Notes: generated by a model from the sequence alone, not told the origin. Counted from the stretch's first letter, positions 1-9,121 are shown. The stretch: DNA of 64,000 nucleotides from Streptomyces longisporoflavus (GCF_014649775.1 NZ_BMTR01000021.1:62001-126000); one strand, 5' to 3'. Translations and numbers: made by a program.

Positions 1-1774
1 GCAGGCCCGGATGGTCTCGGCCGACCGTGCGCGCTTCGTCGCGACGCTGCGTCCGTTCGCGGACGGCGGCCCCGATCCGGACGTGGTCGTCGAGCGGACC
101 CGGTACGCGGACGGCACGGAACGGATTCTCCTGCGCAGCGCCGCAGGCCGCCCACTGCGACTGCCCGTGGAGGTGTCGCTCGGTACGGACCTGGCAGAGC
201 TCGGGGCGGTCGCCTCCGGCAAGACCGGCCCCGAACTGGCCGCCAGTGTTCACGACTCCGGTTTGCGCTGGTCGTCGGCCACCGGCCACTGCATGGTCAC
301 CGCGCACCCGGCGCCGGCGGATGCGCTGGCCTCCGCCGGGCTGCTGCGCTGGGAGGTGGAGCTGGCGCCGGGCGGCAGCTGGAGTTTGGAGCTGCGGGTC
401 CGGCCGGAGGGCGCGGGCCCCGTGAGAGCGGTCGGGCACGGGGCGGCGCGCTCCCTCGCCACGGCGCGGGCTGTGTGCGACCACCCCGGGGCCCGGGCCC
501 TGCTGGACCATTCCGTGGCGGATCTCCAGGCGCTGCTGCTGAGGGACCCCGATCATCCGGCCGACGTCCACCTGGCGGCGGGGGCGCCGTGGCGCTGCGG
601 TCTCGCGCCGGCAGAGGCGCTCGCTGCCGCCCGGATGGTCTTGCCGTTGGGTACACGGATCGCCGTGGGGACGTTGCGTACCCTCGGGCGCCGTCAGCTC
701 ACGGGCAAGGGACCGCGAGCCGGCATGATCCCCGGGCCGCTTCGGAACACGGGACCGCATCTGCCGCCCGGTTGCACGGGGGTCGAGGCGACGCTGCTCT
801 TCCCGGCGCTGCTGGCGGAGGCATGGCGTTGGGGGCTGTCGGCGCGGGAGACGGAGGAGTTGCTGCCGGCGGCCGAACGGTGTCTGCGGTGGCTGCTTGC
901 GGCGGCAGGCGACGGAGAACTCCTGACGGATCCGTATCCGGACGGCCCCGCGCGTTGCGAGACGCAGGCCCATGCCTACCGGGCCGCGCTGCTGGGCGCC
1001 GACCTGCTCGACGCGCACGGCCGGTCGGGCACCACCGAGTTGCGGCAGTGCGCGGAGCGGCTGCGGGACACCTTCCGGGCAAGGTTCTGGGTGCAGGACC
1101 GGGCAGGCGGTCGGCCTGCTGCGGCCCTGCTGGCCGACGGCCGCCCCGTGCCCCTCCTCACGGGCGGGGTCGCCCACCTCCTGGACACGGGTCTGCTCGG
1201 TTCGGGAGTGCTCGCGCCGGGGCTGCTCGACAAGGTGCAGACCGAGCAGCTCGCCCGGCTGCTGGGCGGGCCCGCCATGGACTCGGGGTGGGGGCTGCGG
1301 AGTCTGGGCGCCAAGGAAGCCGCGTACAACCCCTTCGGGCACCGGAGCGGAGCGGTCCGTGTCCACGAGACGGCGGTCGCCGTCGCGGGTCTGGCCGCCG
1401 TCGGCTACGAGAAGGAGGCGAGTGCACTGCTGCTGGGGGTGCTGGCGGCGGCCGAGGCTTTCGGCTACCGGCTGCCGGAGATGTACGCGGGGGAGCAGCG
1501 CACGGAGGGTGGCGCTCCGTTGCCGCACCCCGCAGCCTGCCGTCCGGCGGCCACCGCCGCGGCTGCCGGGGTGCAGCTCCTTACGGCGCTCGCCGGGATC
1601 CGGCCCGACGCCCCGTCGGGCACGGTGACGCTCCGCCCCGTACGCGGCGCGCCCTTGGGGGAGCTGGGGCTGACGGCGCTGTGTGTCGCGGGTGCGCCGT
1701 TCTCCGTGCGAGTCAGCAGGCTCGGCCTCGCCATGGTCGAGGAGGCCGCCGAGGGGTTGCAGTTGGGGGTGTGA
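1..1774 (+). CDS. Glycogen-debranching-type protein, 5' truncated by window edge
   Basis: The frame is open to the left edge, so the true N-terminus is missing; the first in-window ATG (position 11) lies inside the conserved N-terminal domain and is not a credible start. The visible 590 residues match the actinobacterial glycogen debranching N-terminal domain family: a beta-rich segment (roughly residues 1-150, with the family-like stretch PDPDVVVERTRYADGTERI) followed by an alpha/alpha-barrel glucosidase-like domain containing WRWGLS, GTELRQCAERL-type helices and an AYNPFGHRSGAVRVHE block. The family is linked to amylo-alpha-1,6-glucosidase-like hydrolysis, but the exact substrate cannot be read from the sequence. 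No signal peptide can be judged. It is followed by 245 bases without a gene. Confidence 0.8.
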   Translation, partial: QARMVSADRARFVATLRPFADGGPDPDVVVERTRYADGTERILLRSAAGRPLRLPVEVSLGTDLAELGAVASGKTGPELAASVHDSGLRWSSATGHCMVTAHPAPADALASAGLLRWEVELAPGGSWSLELRVRPEGAGPVRAVGHGAARSLATARAVCDHPGARALLDHSVADLQALLLRDPDHPADVHLAAGAPWRCGLAPAEALAAARMVLPLGTRIAVGTLRTLGRRQLTGKGPRAGMIPGPLRNTGPHLPPGCTGVEATLLFPALLAEAWRWGLSARETEELLPAAERCLRWLLAAAGDGELLTDPYPDGPARCETQAHAYRAALLGADLLDAHGRSGTTELRQCAERLRDTFRARFWVQDRAGGRPAAALLADGRPVPLLTGGVAHLLDTGLLGSGVLAPGLLDKVQTEQLARLLGGPAMDSGWGLRSLGAKEAAYNPFGHRSGAVRVHETAVAVAGLAAVGYEKEASALLLGVLAAAEAFGYRLPEMYAGEQRTEGGAPLPHPAACRPAATAAAAGVQLLTALAGIRPDAPSGTVTLRPVRGAPLGELGLTALCVAGAPFSVRVSRLGLAMVEEAAEGLQLGV

Positions 1775-1802
1775 CGTAGGGGAGAAGGCCCAAGAGCGGC
1801 CC

Positions 1803-1900
1803 TGCCGGGGATCTGGCACAGGGGGCCCGGGGACGAGCTGCTGCCGGGGATTAGGCGTACGGGGGAAGACCCAGCGGCGGGCCGGTGCCGGGGATCTGAC
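1803..1900. repeat. Three imperfect copies of a TGCCGGGGAT core
   Basis: TGCCGGGGAT occurs at 1803, 1842 and 1886, each followed by a related GGC/GAC segment (CTGGC, TAGGC, CTGAC). The spacing of 39 and 44 bases suggests a degenerate tandem duplication of an about 40-bp unit between the debranching enzyme and the Nudix regulator. No function is evident. Confidence 0.4.
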
Positions 1901-1988
1901 GCATTGAAGGTGGACCTGCGGCGGGTGTGGCTCGAACCTGTCGTGCAGCCGGTGAACCCTGACCGGTATCGGTTGCCGGAGGAGCTGT

Positions 1989-2013
1989 TTATCGTCAGGC
2001 AGACGACTATGAT
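1989..2013 (+). promoter_or_regulatory. Candidate NrtR-type operator overlapping a leaderless promoter
   Basis: An imperfect palindrome, TTATCGTC-AGGCA-GACGACTA (1989-2009), resembles operators described for Nudix-related regulators of the NrtR family. It overlaps a good -10 element TATGAT at 2008-2013, which ends 6 bases before the ATG at 2020. There is no Shine-Dalgarno sequence, so the transcript is probably leaderless. Binding of the adjacent protein here would block RNA polymerase; autoregulation is inference. Confidence 0.5.
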
Positions 2014-2019
2014 CGCGGC

Positions 2020-2781
2020 ATGTCGCCCTACGACCCGTCGGCCTTCCCGCCTTTTGCTGTCACCGTGGATCTGGTCGTGTTGACCGTGCGCAGTCATGCA
2101 CTCTGCGCGCTTGCCGTGCGGCGGGGTGAACCGCCGTTCCAAGGGCGTTGGGCGCTCCCCGGCGGATTCGTGCGCGACGACGAGGATCTGTCGTCGGCAG
2201 CCGCGCGGGAGCTGGTCGAGGAGACGGGGCTGCGCGCACACGATCCGGACGCTCCGGCCCAGGCGAACGGCGCACACCTGGAGCAGCTCGCCACGTACGG
2301 CGATCCCAAGCGCGATCCGCGGATGCGGGTCGTCAGCGTCGCCCATCTCGCGCTCGCTCCCGATCTGCCCGCCCCACGGGCCGGCGGCGACGCGCGCAGT
2401 GCGCGCTGGGCGCCGGTCGAAGCGCTGCTCCACCAGGGCGGATACGGCCGCGAGGACGAGCAGGCGGCGCCGCTGGCCTTCGATCACGCGCAGATCCTGG
2501 CTGACGGCGTGGAGCGCGCGCGTTCGAAGATCGAGTACTCCTCACTCGCGACGGCCTTCTGCCCGCCAGAGTTCACCGTCGGAGAGCTGCGCCGGGTGTA
2601 CGAAGCCGTGTGGGGCGTCGTCCTCGACCCGCGCAACTTCCACCGCAAGGTGACGGGCACGCCGGGCTTCCTCGTACCCACCGGCGGTACCACCACCCGG
2701 CAGGGCGGGCGCCCCGCGCAGCTCTTCCGTGCGGGCGGTGCGACGCTGCTCAACCCGCCGATGCTGCGCCCCGAGGTCTGA
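2020..2781 (+). CDS. Nudix domain transcriptional regulator (NrtR-like)
   Basis: 253 residues. The N-terminal half is a Nudix fold with a complete Nudix box (GFVRDDE, seven residues, then RELVEETGL), so the hydrolase motif is intact. The C-terminal part (about residues 165-245; FTVGELRRVYEAV and NFHRKVTG) is the winged-helix domain typical of NrtR-type regulators, which in other bacteria sense ADP-ribose-like ligands and control NAD metabolism. No NAD gene is adjacent, so the regulon is unknown here. ATG 2020 was chosen because a TATGAT promoter ends six bases upstream, consistent with leaderless translation. An imperfect palindrome directly upstream suggests autoregulation. It could instead act only as a Nudix hydrolase, but the C-terminal domain argues for a regulator. 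Confidence 0.8.
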   Translation: MSPYDPSAFPPFAVTVDLVVLTVRSHALCALAVRRGEPPFQGRWALPGGFVRDDEDLSSAAARELVEETGLRAHDPDAPAQANGAHLEQLATYGDPKRDPRMRVVSVAHLALAPDLPAPRAGGDARSARWAPVEALLHQGGYGREDEQAAPLAFDHAQILADGVERARSKIEYSSLATAFCPPEFTVGELRRVYEAVWGVVLDPRNFHRKVTGTPGFLVPTGGTTTRQGGRPAQLFRAGGATLLNPPMLRPEV

Positions 2782-2982
2782 GGCCCGCGCCACGGGTCAC
2801 ACGCTGGTCAACTGCTGGTCCGGTGCCGGTCCGGCCGGGTGATGGACACCCGCGACCCACGCCCTGACCGAAATGGCGGAAATATCGCGTTATCTTGCTG
2901 ATGTACCCACGGGGTTCGTCCGCCCCCGACCCGGCGGACGGAGCCCGGCCGCCGAGCGGTCGCACATCCCGCGAGAGAAGCG

Positions 2983-5085
2983 ATGATCCAGGCCATCGGA
3001 CTGACCAGCAATCCCCGTCAAGAGCTGCCGCTCGCCGTCGACGACGTGTCTTTCGAGGCGCGGACAGGCCGTGTCACGGCGCTGCTCGGCGCGCAGGGCG
3101 CCGGTAAGACGACGGCGCTCAGGCTCATGCTCGAAATTGAACAGGGGCGAGGAGTCACTTACTTCAGAGGGCGTCCGCTGCACCGCATCACCCATCCGTC
3201 GCGCGAGGTGGGCGTCCTTCTGGGCGAGGTGCCGGGGCATCCGGGCCGCACGGTCCGCGGCCATCTGCGCATGCTGTGCGCGGCGGCGGGTGTGCACGTC
3301 CAGCGCGCCGACGACGTACTCGAAGTGGTCGGTCTCGTCAGCCTCCGTGATCAGCGGCTCGGCATGCTGTCGCGCGGCATGGACCGCCGCCTCGGCCTGG
3401 CCTGCGCGCTGCTCGCCGATCCGCACACGCTCGTCCTCGACGGTCCCGCCGACGGGCTCTCGGCGCGGGAAGGCATGTGGCTGCACAGTGTGCTGCGCGC
3501 GCATGCCACCCAGGGGGGAACCGTTCTGTTCTCCACGGCCGACCCCAAGGAAGCCGCACGGACCGCCGACCGGGTCGTCACGCTGGAAGAGGGGCGTCTG
3601 GTCGCCGACCAGGAAGTCGGCGACTTCGCCCGCACCCGGCTACGCCCGCGGGTCGCGGTACGCAGCCCGCACGCGGCACGTCTCGGCGTGCTGCTGACCA
3701 AGGAGGCCCGTGCCAAGCGGCGCTCGATCGAGGTGGTCAAGGAGGGCGGCAACCGGCTCTCGGTGTACGGCAGCGATTGCGCCGAGATCGGAGAGACGGC
3801 GTTCCGCCATGGGATCCTCGTCCACCAACTCGCCGACGAGATCGGGGATGCGGGGCCCAGGGCTGTGGGGCCCGGGGACGCGGTGTCTGGAGCTGCGGTG
3901 CCCGCGCCGACGCCCGCTCCCGAACGCGTAGTCGAGACTGCTTCTTCTTCGGAAGCAGCGGCCGATGCGGCAACAGCGGTGGGTACGGGAGAGGGGCCGG
4001 CGGGTGCCGACTCGGAGGGGGGTGGGTGCGGGGTGACTGCGTCGGCGGGGGTGCTGCCCGAGACTGACATCAAGACCAACACCGGTCTCGAAACCAACAC
4101 CGGACCCGAGACCAACACCGGACCCGAGATCGGCACCGATACCGACGACGGCGCCTACGCGGAGGCCGGGGCTGGCGGCGACGTTGAGGGGCCTGGAGCC
4201 AGCACCGAGACCGGGACCGGCGCCAAGACCGACCCACACCCCGAAACGGCCACCGCAACCCCGTCCCCGACCGCGCCCCCCTCCCCCCTGCCGCCCCCCA
4301 TCGCGATCCGCCCCGTCCGTGGCCCGCTTCGTCCCCTGCGCTACGAACTGCGCCGCGCCGCCGGTGTCAGTACCGGGTACCTCACCACGGCTGCCGTGCT
4401 TGTCGTTTCCGCCGTGCTCTGTGTCTTCCTTGCCAGGAGCGGGCACACGCCGCAGCCACTTCTGCTCGCCGCTTGGCCGCGGGAACTGCCCTTGCCGCCC
4501 GCGGCACTTGGCGCCGGGCTGCTCGGCGCGCTCGCCTTCGGTGAGGAGTTCCGCCACCCCGCGCTCGCCGTCGACCGGGGCACCGTCCCCCGCCGGTTGG
4601 GGCTGCTCTGCGCCAAGTTGGTCGTCGCCGCGGCCACCGCGCTCCTGCTGAGCTTGCTCGTCCTGGCCTCCGACGCCGCGCTGCTCCACCTTGTATACGG
4701 AGACGAGGTCGTGGAAGTTCCCGCTGACTGGCTTTCGCTGAGCGTGAGTTGGGTTGCCCTGGTGACGGGATGCGCCTGGGCGGGGGTGCTCGCCGGCGGG
4801 GTCTTCCGGTCCACGACCGCCGGCCTCGCCGCGGTCCTCGCGGTGCCGATCGCCGTCGTACCGCTCGTACAGAAGGCCTTGGAGGGCCCGTCTGTGCGAT
4901 CGGCGGCCGGACTGCCGGGACGGCTGCGTGACCTGGCTCTGGTGCAGTGGCCGTTCGGCGTCGAGAGATATCTGGCCGGCGGAGTCCGGCTGGTCGCCCA
5001 ACCTGTAGGCAGTGCACTGATGTTGTCGGTTACCGCTCTACTCTGCGCGTTTCTGCTCACAGGGATGCGAACCAGGGCCCGATAA
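2983..5085 (+). CDS. ABC transporter: fused ATPase, low-complexity linker and permease
   Basis: 700 residues in three parts. Residues 1-215 are an ABC ATPase with Walker A GAQGAGKT (36-43), a degenerate signature LSRGM (129-133) and Walker B LVLDG (150-154), where the usual catalytic Glu after the Asp is Gly154. About residues 290-440 are a long Ala/Glu/Thr/Pro-rich linker with three short NTGxE-type repeats (4077-4130). From about residue 445 to the end there are roughly six hydrophobic segments, as in ABC-2 permeases. It precedes whiH, the position of an ABC-transporter gene in S. coelicolor as I recall it. Substrate unknown. The missing Glu implies slow or absent ATP hydrolysis unless a partner contributes. 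Confidence 0.8.
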   Translation: MIQAIGLTSNPRQELPLAVDDVSFEARTGRVTALLGAQGAGKTTALRLMLEIEQGRGVTYFRGRPLHRITHPSREVGVLLGEVPGHPGRTVRGHLRMLCAAAGVHVQRADDVLEVVGLVSLRDQRLGMLSRGMDRRLGLACALLADPHTLVLDGPADGLSAREGMWLHSVLRAHATQGGTVLFSTADPKEAARTADRVVTLEEGRLVADQEVGDFARTRLRPRVAVRSPHAARLGVLLTKEARAKRRSIEVVKEGGNRLSVYGSDCAEIGETAFRHGILVHQLADEIGDAGPRAVGPGDAVSGAAVPAPTPAPERVVETASSSEAAADAATAVGTGEGPAGADSEGGGCGVTASAGVLPETDIKTNTGLETNTGPETNTGPEIGTDTDDGAYAEAGAGGDVEGPGASTETGTGAKTDPHPETATATPSPTAPPSPLPPPIAIRPVRGPLRPLRYELRRAAGVSTGYLTTAAVLVVSAVLCVFLARSGHTPQPLLLAAWPRELPLPPAALGAGLLGALAFGEEFRHPALAVDRGTVPRRLGLLCAKLVVAAATALLLSLLVLASDAALLHLVYGDEVVEVPADWLSLSVSWVALVTGCAWAGVLAGGVFRSTTAGLAAVLAVPIAVVPLVQKALEGPSVRSAAGLPGRLRDLALVQWPFGVERYLAGGVRLVAQPVGSALMLSVTALLCAFLLTGMRTRAR

Positions 5086-5127
5086 CGACCGCCCGGCGCT
5101 TCTCTTCCCGTGCTGTACACAACTCCT

Positions 5128-5154
5128 CACAGAACGGCCACTTCTTTCCGATAA
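5128..5154 (+). promoter_or_regulatory. Candidate sigma-WhiG-type promoter of whiH
   Basis: TCCGATAA at 5147-5154 matches seven of eight positions of the GCCGATAA -10 element of sigma-WhiG/flagellar-type promoters. Only a weak CACA lies at the expected -35 position instead of TAAA. In S. coelicolor whiH is transcribed by sigma-WhiG (established knowledge), which makes this the best candidate in the 161-base gap. Confidence 0.45.
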
Positions 5155-5246
5155 GGCGTCAATTGCGGCGGGGTAAGCGATCACCCTTTCGTGTGCTTTT
5201 CACCAAAGACCTCAAGGGACTTGGGAGCGACGCCGACAAAGGTTCC

Positions 5247-6134
5247 GTGAGTACCCTTGCGCACACCATGATGACCGCCGCCCGCTCCGCCGACTCCGGC
5301 CTCGCCGGCCCGGGCGAACTCGACCGCTACCCCTACGCGGAGGCCCCCGGTGCCGATCGCGTCGTCGCGCCCTCGTGGGACAGCGCCGACCAGGATCTCG
5401 GCCGCGTCGGCCGACGCGCCGCAGGCAGCCGAGGCCGTGGACTGCACGGCCAACTCGTCCAACAACTCGGCCAGATGATCGTCTCCGGAGACCTGGGCGC
5501 CGATCGTCCGCTGGTCCCCGAGGAGATCGGCCAGCGTTTCGAGGTCTCCCGCACCGTCGTCCGGGAATCGCTGCGCGTGCTCGAAGCCAAGGGTCTGGTC
5601 AGCGCCAGGCCCAATGTCGGCACGCGCGTGCGCCCCGTCAGCGACTGGAACCTCCTTGACCCGGACATCATCGAGTGGCGTGCCTTCGGGCCGCAGCGCG
5701 ATGACCAGCGCCGCGAACTCGGCGAGCTCCGCTGGACGATCGAGCCCCTCGCCGCCCGGCTCGCCGCGGGCCACGGCCGAGAGGAGGTGCAGCAGCGGCT
5801 CGCCGACATGGTCGAGATCATGGGCCACGCCCTGAGCCAGGGTGACGGGATCACCTTCTCGCGGGCCGACGCGGAGTTCCACTCGCTGCTCATCCAGCTC
5901 GCGGGCAACCGCATGCTGGAGCACCTGTCCGGGATCGTCTCGGCCGCGCTCCAGGTCTCGGGAGGCCCGGTCACCGGCTGTGACCGTCCCACCGAGGCGT
6001 CCCTGGTCCACCACTCGCGCATCGTCGACGCTCTCGGGGCAGGCGACGGACCGGGCGCCGAAGCCGCCATGCGCCAGCTGCTCACCGTCCACCCCGAGGT
6101 GGAGCGCGTCGTGCCCGCCCCCCGCGAGCACTGA
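5247..6134 (+). CDS. whiH: Sporulation regulator WhiH (GntR/FadR family)
   Basis: Started at GTG 5247 the protein has 295 residues, the length I recall for WhiH. An AAAGG precedes this GTG by four bases; the alternative ATG 5268 has no ribosome-binding site. The N-terminal winged helix-turn-helix (about residues 68-130; LVPEEIGQRFEVSRTVVRESLRVLE) is GntR type, and the C-terminal FCD ligand-binding domain runs to the end (ADAEFHSLLIQ, DRPTEASLVHHSRIVDAL). Its position immediately upstream of hrdB matches whiH in S. coelicolor. WhiH acts in aerial hyphae at the transition to sporulation septation. The upstream gap contains a CCGATAA element expected for sigma-WhiG control. Confidence 0.92.
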   Translation: MSTLAHTMMTAARSADSGLAGPGELDRYPYAEAPGADRVVAPSWDSADQDLGRVGRRAAGSRGRGLHGQLVQQLGQMIVSGDLGADRPLVPEEIGQRFEVSRTVVRESLRVLEAKGLVSARPNVGTRVRPVSDWNLLDPDIIEWRAFGPQRDDQRRELGELRWTIEPLAARLAAGHGREEVQQRLADMVEIMGHALSQGDGITFSRADAEFHSLLIQLAGNRMLEHLSGIVSAALQVSGGPVTGCDRPTEASLVHHSRIVDALGAGDGPGAEAAMRQLLTVHPEVERVVPAPREH

Positions 6135-6336
6135 CGGGCCGGGTCAGCGGTCCGGACGGCCGCATCATGCGCCTCGCGGCCCGACCTCATCACTCCGATG
6201 GCACGGCACCGTCGCCGGGCCTCTGCCGGATTCCCCAGGGATCCGTCGGAGCCCGGCGAGGTGGTTGTCGCCGTCCGGGCGGGCGGCAGAGCCCCGGTCT
6301 GGAGTCTTCTGACCGCATCTGGCCGCTTTTGAGTGC

Positions 6337-6446
6337 TTACGGGGTGTGACTCGGGCCACGTAGATTGGGCGTAACGCTCGTCGGGGCAGCGCGATGACCT
6401 AAGAGGTGATAGCCGAGGAAGGAATACAGCAGTCGTTCGCGGCGCT
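6337..6446 (+). promoter_or_regulatory. hrdB promoter region (several candidate elements)
   Basis: The 427-base gap between whiH and hrdB holds no gene. It contains TTACGG-18 bp-TAGATT (6337-6366), a vegetative-type promoter, and GTAACG-15 bp-CGATGA (6371-6397), an ECF-type pattern. In S. griseus and S. coelicolor hrdB is transcribed by the ECF sigma factor ShbA, so the second pair is the more interesting one. A GGAAT at 6421 could belong to a stress promoter but lacks a perfect partner. All assignments are by eye. Confidence 0.4.
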
Positions 6447-6561
6447 GTGTAGCTCCCCGGCCCCGCCTGCGCCGTCGGCCCATCCCCAGTCGTCGGTCGT
6501 CGGTCCTGGTCCACAATGGACGGGGCCGGAAGCCGTTTTCCAACGTTCCGAGAGGTTGTTC

Positions 6562-8100
6562 GTGTCGGCCAGCACATCCCGTACGCTCCCGCCGGAGATC
6601 GCCGAATCCGTCTCTGTCATGGCGCTCATCGAGCGGGGAAAGGCTGATGGGCAGATCGCCGGCGATGACGTGCGTCGTGCCTTCGAAGCTGACCAGATTC
6701 CGGCCACTCAGTGGAAGAACGTTCTGCGCAGCCTCAACCAGATCCTCGAGGAAGAGGGTGTGACGCTGATGGTCAGTGCCGCGGAGCCGAAGCGCCCCCG
6801 CAAGAGCGTCGCAGCAAAGAGCCCGGTCAAGCGCACCGCGACCAAGACCGTCGCGGCCAAGACGGCCACGGCGAAGCAGGCCACCGCGACCGCCGCCCCC
6901 GAGGCGTCGGCCGCAGATGTCGCAGCCGAGGACTCGCCCGCGAAGAAGGTCGCCGCCAAGAAGACGACGGCAAAGAAGGCCGTCGCCAAGAAGACCGTCG
7001 CCAAGAAGGCGACGGCGAAGAAGAGTGCGTCCAAGCAGGACGACGAGATCCTGGACGACGAGGCCACCGACGAGGCGCCCGCCAAGGGCAAGCCCGGTGA
7101 GGGCGAGCCCGCGGAAGAGGGTGCCCAGGGCTTTGTGCTGTCCGACGAGGACGAGGACGACGCCCCGGCCCAGCAGGTCGCCGCGGCCGGTGCCACCGCC
7201 GACCCCGTCAAGGACTACCTGAAGCAGATCGGCAAGGTCCCGCTGCTCAACGCCGAGCAGGAGGTCGAGCTCGCCAAGCGCATCGAGGCCGGCCTGTTCG
7301 CCGAGGACAAGCTGGCGAACGCCGACAAGCTCGCGCCGAAGCTCAAGCGCGAGCTGGAGATCATCGCCGAGGACGGGCGCCGCGCCAAGAACCACCTCCT
7401 GGAGGCCAACCTCCGCCTGGTGGTCTCCCTGGCCAAGCGCTACACCGGCCGCGGCATGCTCTTCCTGGACCTCATCCAGGAGGGCAACCTCGGTCTGATC
7501 CGCGCGGTCGAGAAGTTCGACTACACCAAGGGCTACAAGTTCTCCACGTACGCCACCTGGTGGATCCGTCAGGCGATCACCCGCGCGATGGCCGACCAGG
7601 CCCGCACCATCCGTATCCCGGTGCACATGGTCGAGGTCATCAACAAGCTCGCGCGCGTGCAGCGCCAGATGCTCCAGGACCTGGGCCGTGAGCCCACCCC
7701 GGAGGAGCTGGCCAAGGAACTCGACATGACCCCGGAGAAGGTCATCGAGGTCCAGAAGTACGGTCGCGAGCCGATCTCCCTCCACACCCCCCTGGGTGAG
7801 GACGGCGACAGCGAGTTCGGTGACCTCATCGAGGACTCCGAAGCGGTCGTTCCGGCCGACGCGGTCAGCTTCACGCTCCTCCAGGAGCAGCTGCACTCCG
7901 TACTGGACACGCTGTCCGAGCGTGAGGCGGGCGTGGTCTCCATGCGCTTCGGTCTCACCGACGGCCAGCCGAAGACCCTCGACGAGATCGGCAAGGTCTA
8001 CGGAGTGACGCGTGAGCGCATCCGGCAGATCGAGTCGAAGACGATGTCGAAGCTGCGTCACCCGTCGCGGTCGCAGGTTCTGCGCGACTACCTCGACTAG
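6562..8100 (+). CDS. hrdB: Principal RNA polymerase sigma factor HrdB
   Basis: 512 residues from GTG 6562, which is preceded by AGAGG at six bases and gives the known HrdB N-terminus (SASTSRTLPPEIAE). Region 1.1-like residues are followed by a Lys/Ala-rich stretch (about 75-165, repeated KKTTAKK/AKKTVAKK blocks) typical of streptomycete HrdB. Then come sigma-70 regions 1.2-2.4 (DPVKDYLKQIGKVPLL, NLRLVVSLAKRYTGRG, YKFSTYATWWIRQAI), region 3 and region 4 (TLDEIGKVYGVTRERIRQIE). This is the essential housekeeping sigma factor directing most transcription. A strong hairpin follows the stop codon. The region from about residue 200 onward appears unaltered. Confidence 0.98.
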   Translation: MSASTSRTLPPEIAESVSVMALIERGKADGQIAGDDVRRAFEADQIPATQWKNVLRSLNQILEEEGVTLMVSAAEPKRPRKSVAAKSPVKRTATKTVAAKTATAKQATATAAPEASAADVAAEDSPAKKVAAKKTTAKKAVAKKTVAKKATAKKSASKQDDEILDDEATDEAPAKGKPGEGEPAEEGAQGFVLSDEDEDDAPAQQVAAAGATADPVKDYLKQIGKVPLLNAEQEVELAKRIEAGLFAEDKLANADKLAPKLKRELEIIAEDGRRAKNHLLEANLRLVVSLAKRYTGRGMLFLDLIQEGNLGLIRAVEKFDYTKGYKFSTYATWWIRQAITRAMADQARTIRIPVHMVEVINKLARVQRQMLQDLGREPTPEELAKELDMTPEKVIEVQKYGREPISLHTPLGEDGDSEFGDLIEDSEAVVPADAVSFTLLQEQLHSVLDTLSEREAGVVSMRFGLTDGQPKTLDEIGKVYGVTRERIRQIESKTMSKLRHPSRSQVLRDYLD

Positions 8101-8117
8101 GCACCAGCGCTCCACGA

Positions 8118-8154
8118 GGAAGACCCGAGGCCCGGACAGGGCCTCGGGTCTTCC
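8118..8154 (+). terminator. Terminator hairpin after hrdB
   Basis: Perfect 15-bp stem (8118-8132 with 8140-8154) around a 7-base loop, starting 18 bases after the hrdB stop and followed by CGTTTGT. Confidence 0.85.
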
Positions 8155-8290
8155 GTTTGTTCGACGCGTTCACCCGGCGTCGTCGTGTTCTATGGGTCCG
8201 GCCCGGCCCGGACGCGCGTGGCGCGGGTGCGGGGTGTGCCGCTCTGGATCACTGTGGGTGTGCCATGGCAACTCAGAGTGGGGAGATCGC

Positions 8291-9121
8291 ATGCCTCGTC
8301 CTTTCGCCCGAACAGTTACGGCGGCGCTGGCCCTTGTTGCACCGGTGGCCGTGCTGCCGCTCGCCTCTCCGGCTCCGGCGGCGGCCGACAGCGTCGTCAT
8401 CGGGGGCAGTCCGGTCCGGGTGGCCGACAGTCCATGGGTGGTGGCGCTGTCCAGCCGTGACCGGTTCGGAGGTACGCGCTCGGGACAGTTCTGCGGAGGG
8501 GTGGTCGTCGATCGCTCGACGGTCCTCACCGCGGCGCACTGTCTGGGCGAGGAAGTCCTCGGAGTGCCGTTGAGGAAGATGAGTGACCTGAAGGTGATCG
8601 CCGGCCGGGATGACCTGGGCACGTCGACGGGGCGTGAGATCCCGGTGCGCGAGGCGACGGTCAACCCGAAGTACGACAGTACGTCGAACTCCGGGGACGT
8701 CGCGGTGCTGAGGCTGGCGGATCCGCTTCCGCAGGGCTACGTGATCCGCATGGCCGGGGCGGGCGACCCGGCGTACGAACCCGGCACCCGAGCGGCCGTC
8801 TACGGGTGGGGTGACACGACGGGATCGGGCGACTACGCACGGACGCTGCGCGCCGCACAGGTACGGGTACTGCCCGATGCGACGTGCAAGAAGGCCTATC
8901 CGGGCAGTTCTGACGGTACGTACACGCCCGCATCCATGCTGTGCGCGGGGGAGGTCAGGGGCGGCCGGGACGCCTGCCAGGGGGACAGCGGGGGGCCCCT
9001 CATCGCGCGCGGGCGGCTGATCGGCCTCGTGTCGTGGGGGAGCGGCTGCGGGCGGGCCGAGAGTCCAGGCGTCTACACGCGGATCTCGGGTGTGGCGCAG
9101 GACATGCCTCTGCGCGGCTGA
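8291..9121 (+). CDS. Secreted trypsin-like serine protease
   Basis: 276 residues from ATG 8291. A short basic N-terminus and hydrophobic core ending at an Ala-rich site (about residue 32, APAAA) form a Sec signal peptide; mature protein starts near VIGGS. The S1 (chymotrypsin) triad is complete: His83 in LTAAHC, Asp136 in SGDVAVL and Ser233 in GDSGGP. Asp227 (RDACQGDSGG) sits at the base of the S1 pocket, predicting trypsin-like cleavage after Arg/Lys. Cysteines are in positions for the usual disulfides. It is probably exported and has its own promoter, as it lies beyond the hrdB terminator. The physiological substrate is not indicated. Confidence 0.93.
   Translation: MPRPFARTVTAALALVAPVAVLPLASPAPAAADSVVIGGSPVRVADSPWVVALSSRDRFGGTRSGQFCGGVVVDRSTVLTAAHCLGEEVLGVPLRKMSDLKVIAGRDDLGTSTGREIPVREATVNPKYDSTSNSGDVAVLRLADPLPQGYVIRMAGAGDPAYEPGTRAAVYGWGDTTGSGDYARTLRAAQVRVLPDATCKKAYPGSSDGTYTPASMLCAGEVRGGRDACQGDSGGPLIARGRLIGLVSWGSGCGRAESPGVYTRISGVAQDMPLRG

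Noticed and set aside
6421..6446. Sigma-R promoter at hrdB (GGAAT-N18-GTT)
   Set aside because: GGAAT is present, but 18 bases later the sequence is GCT, not GTT, so the match is only partial.
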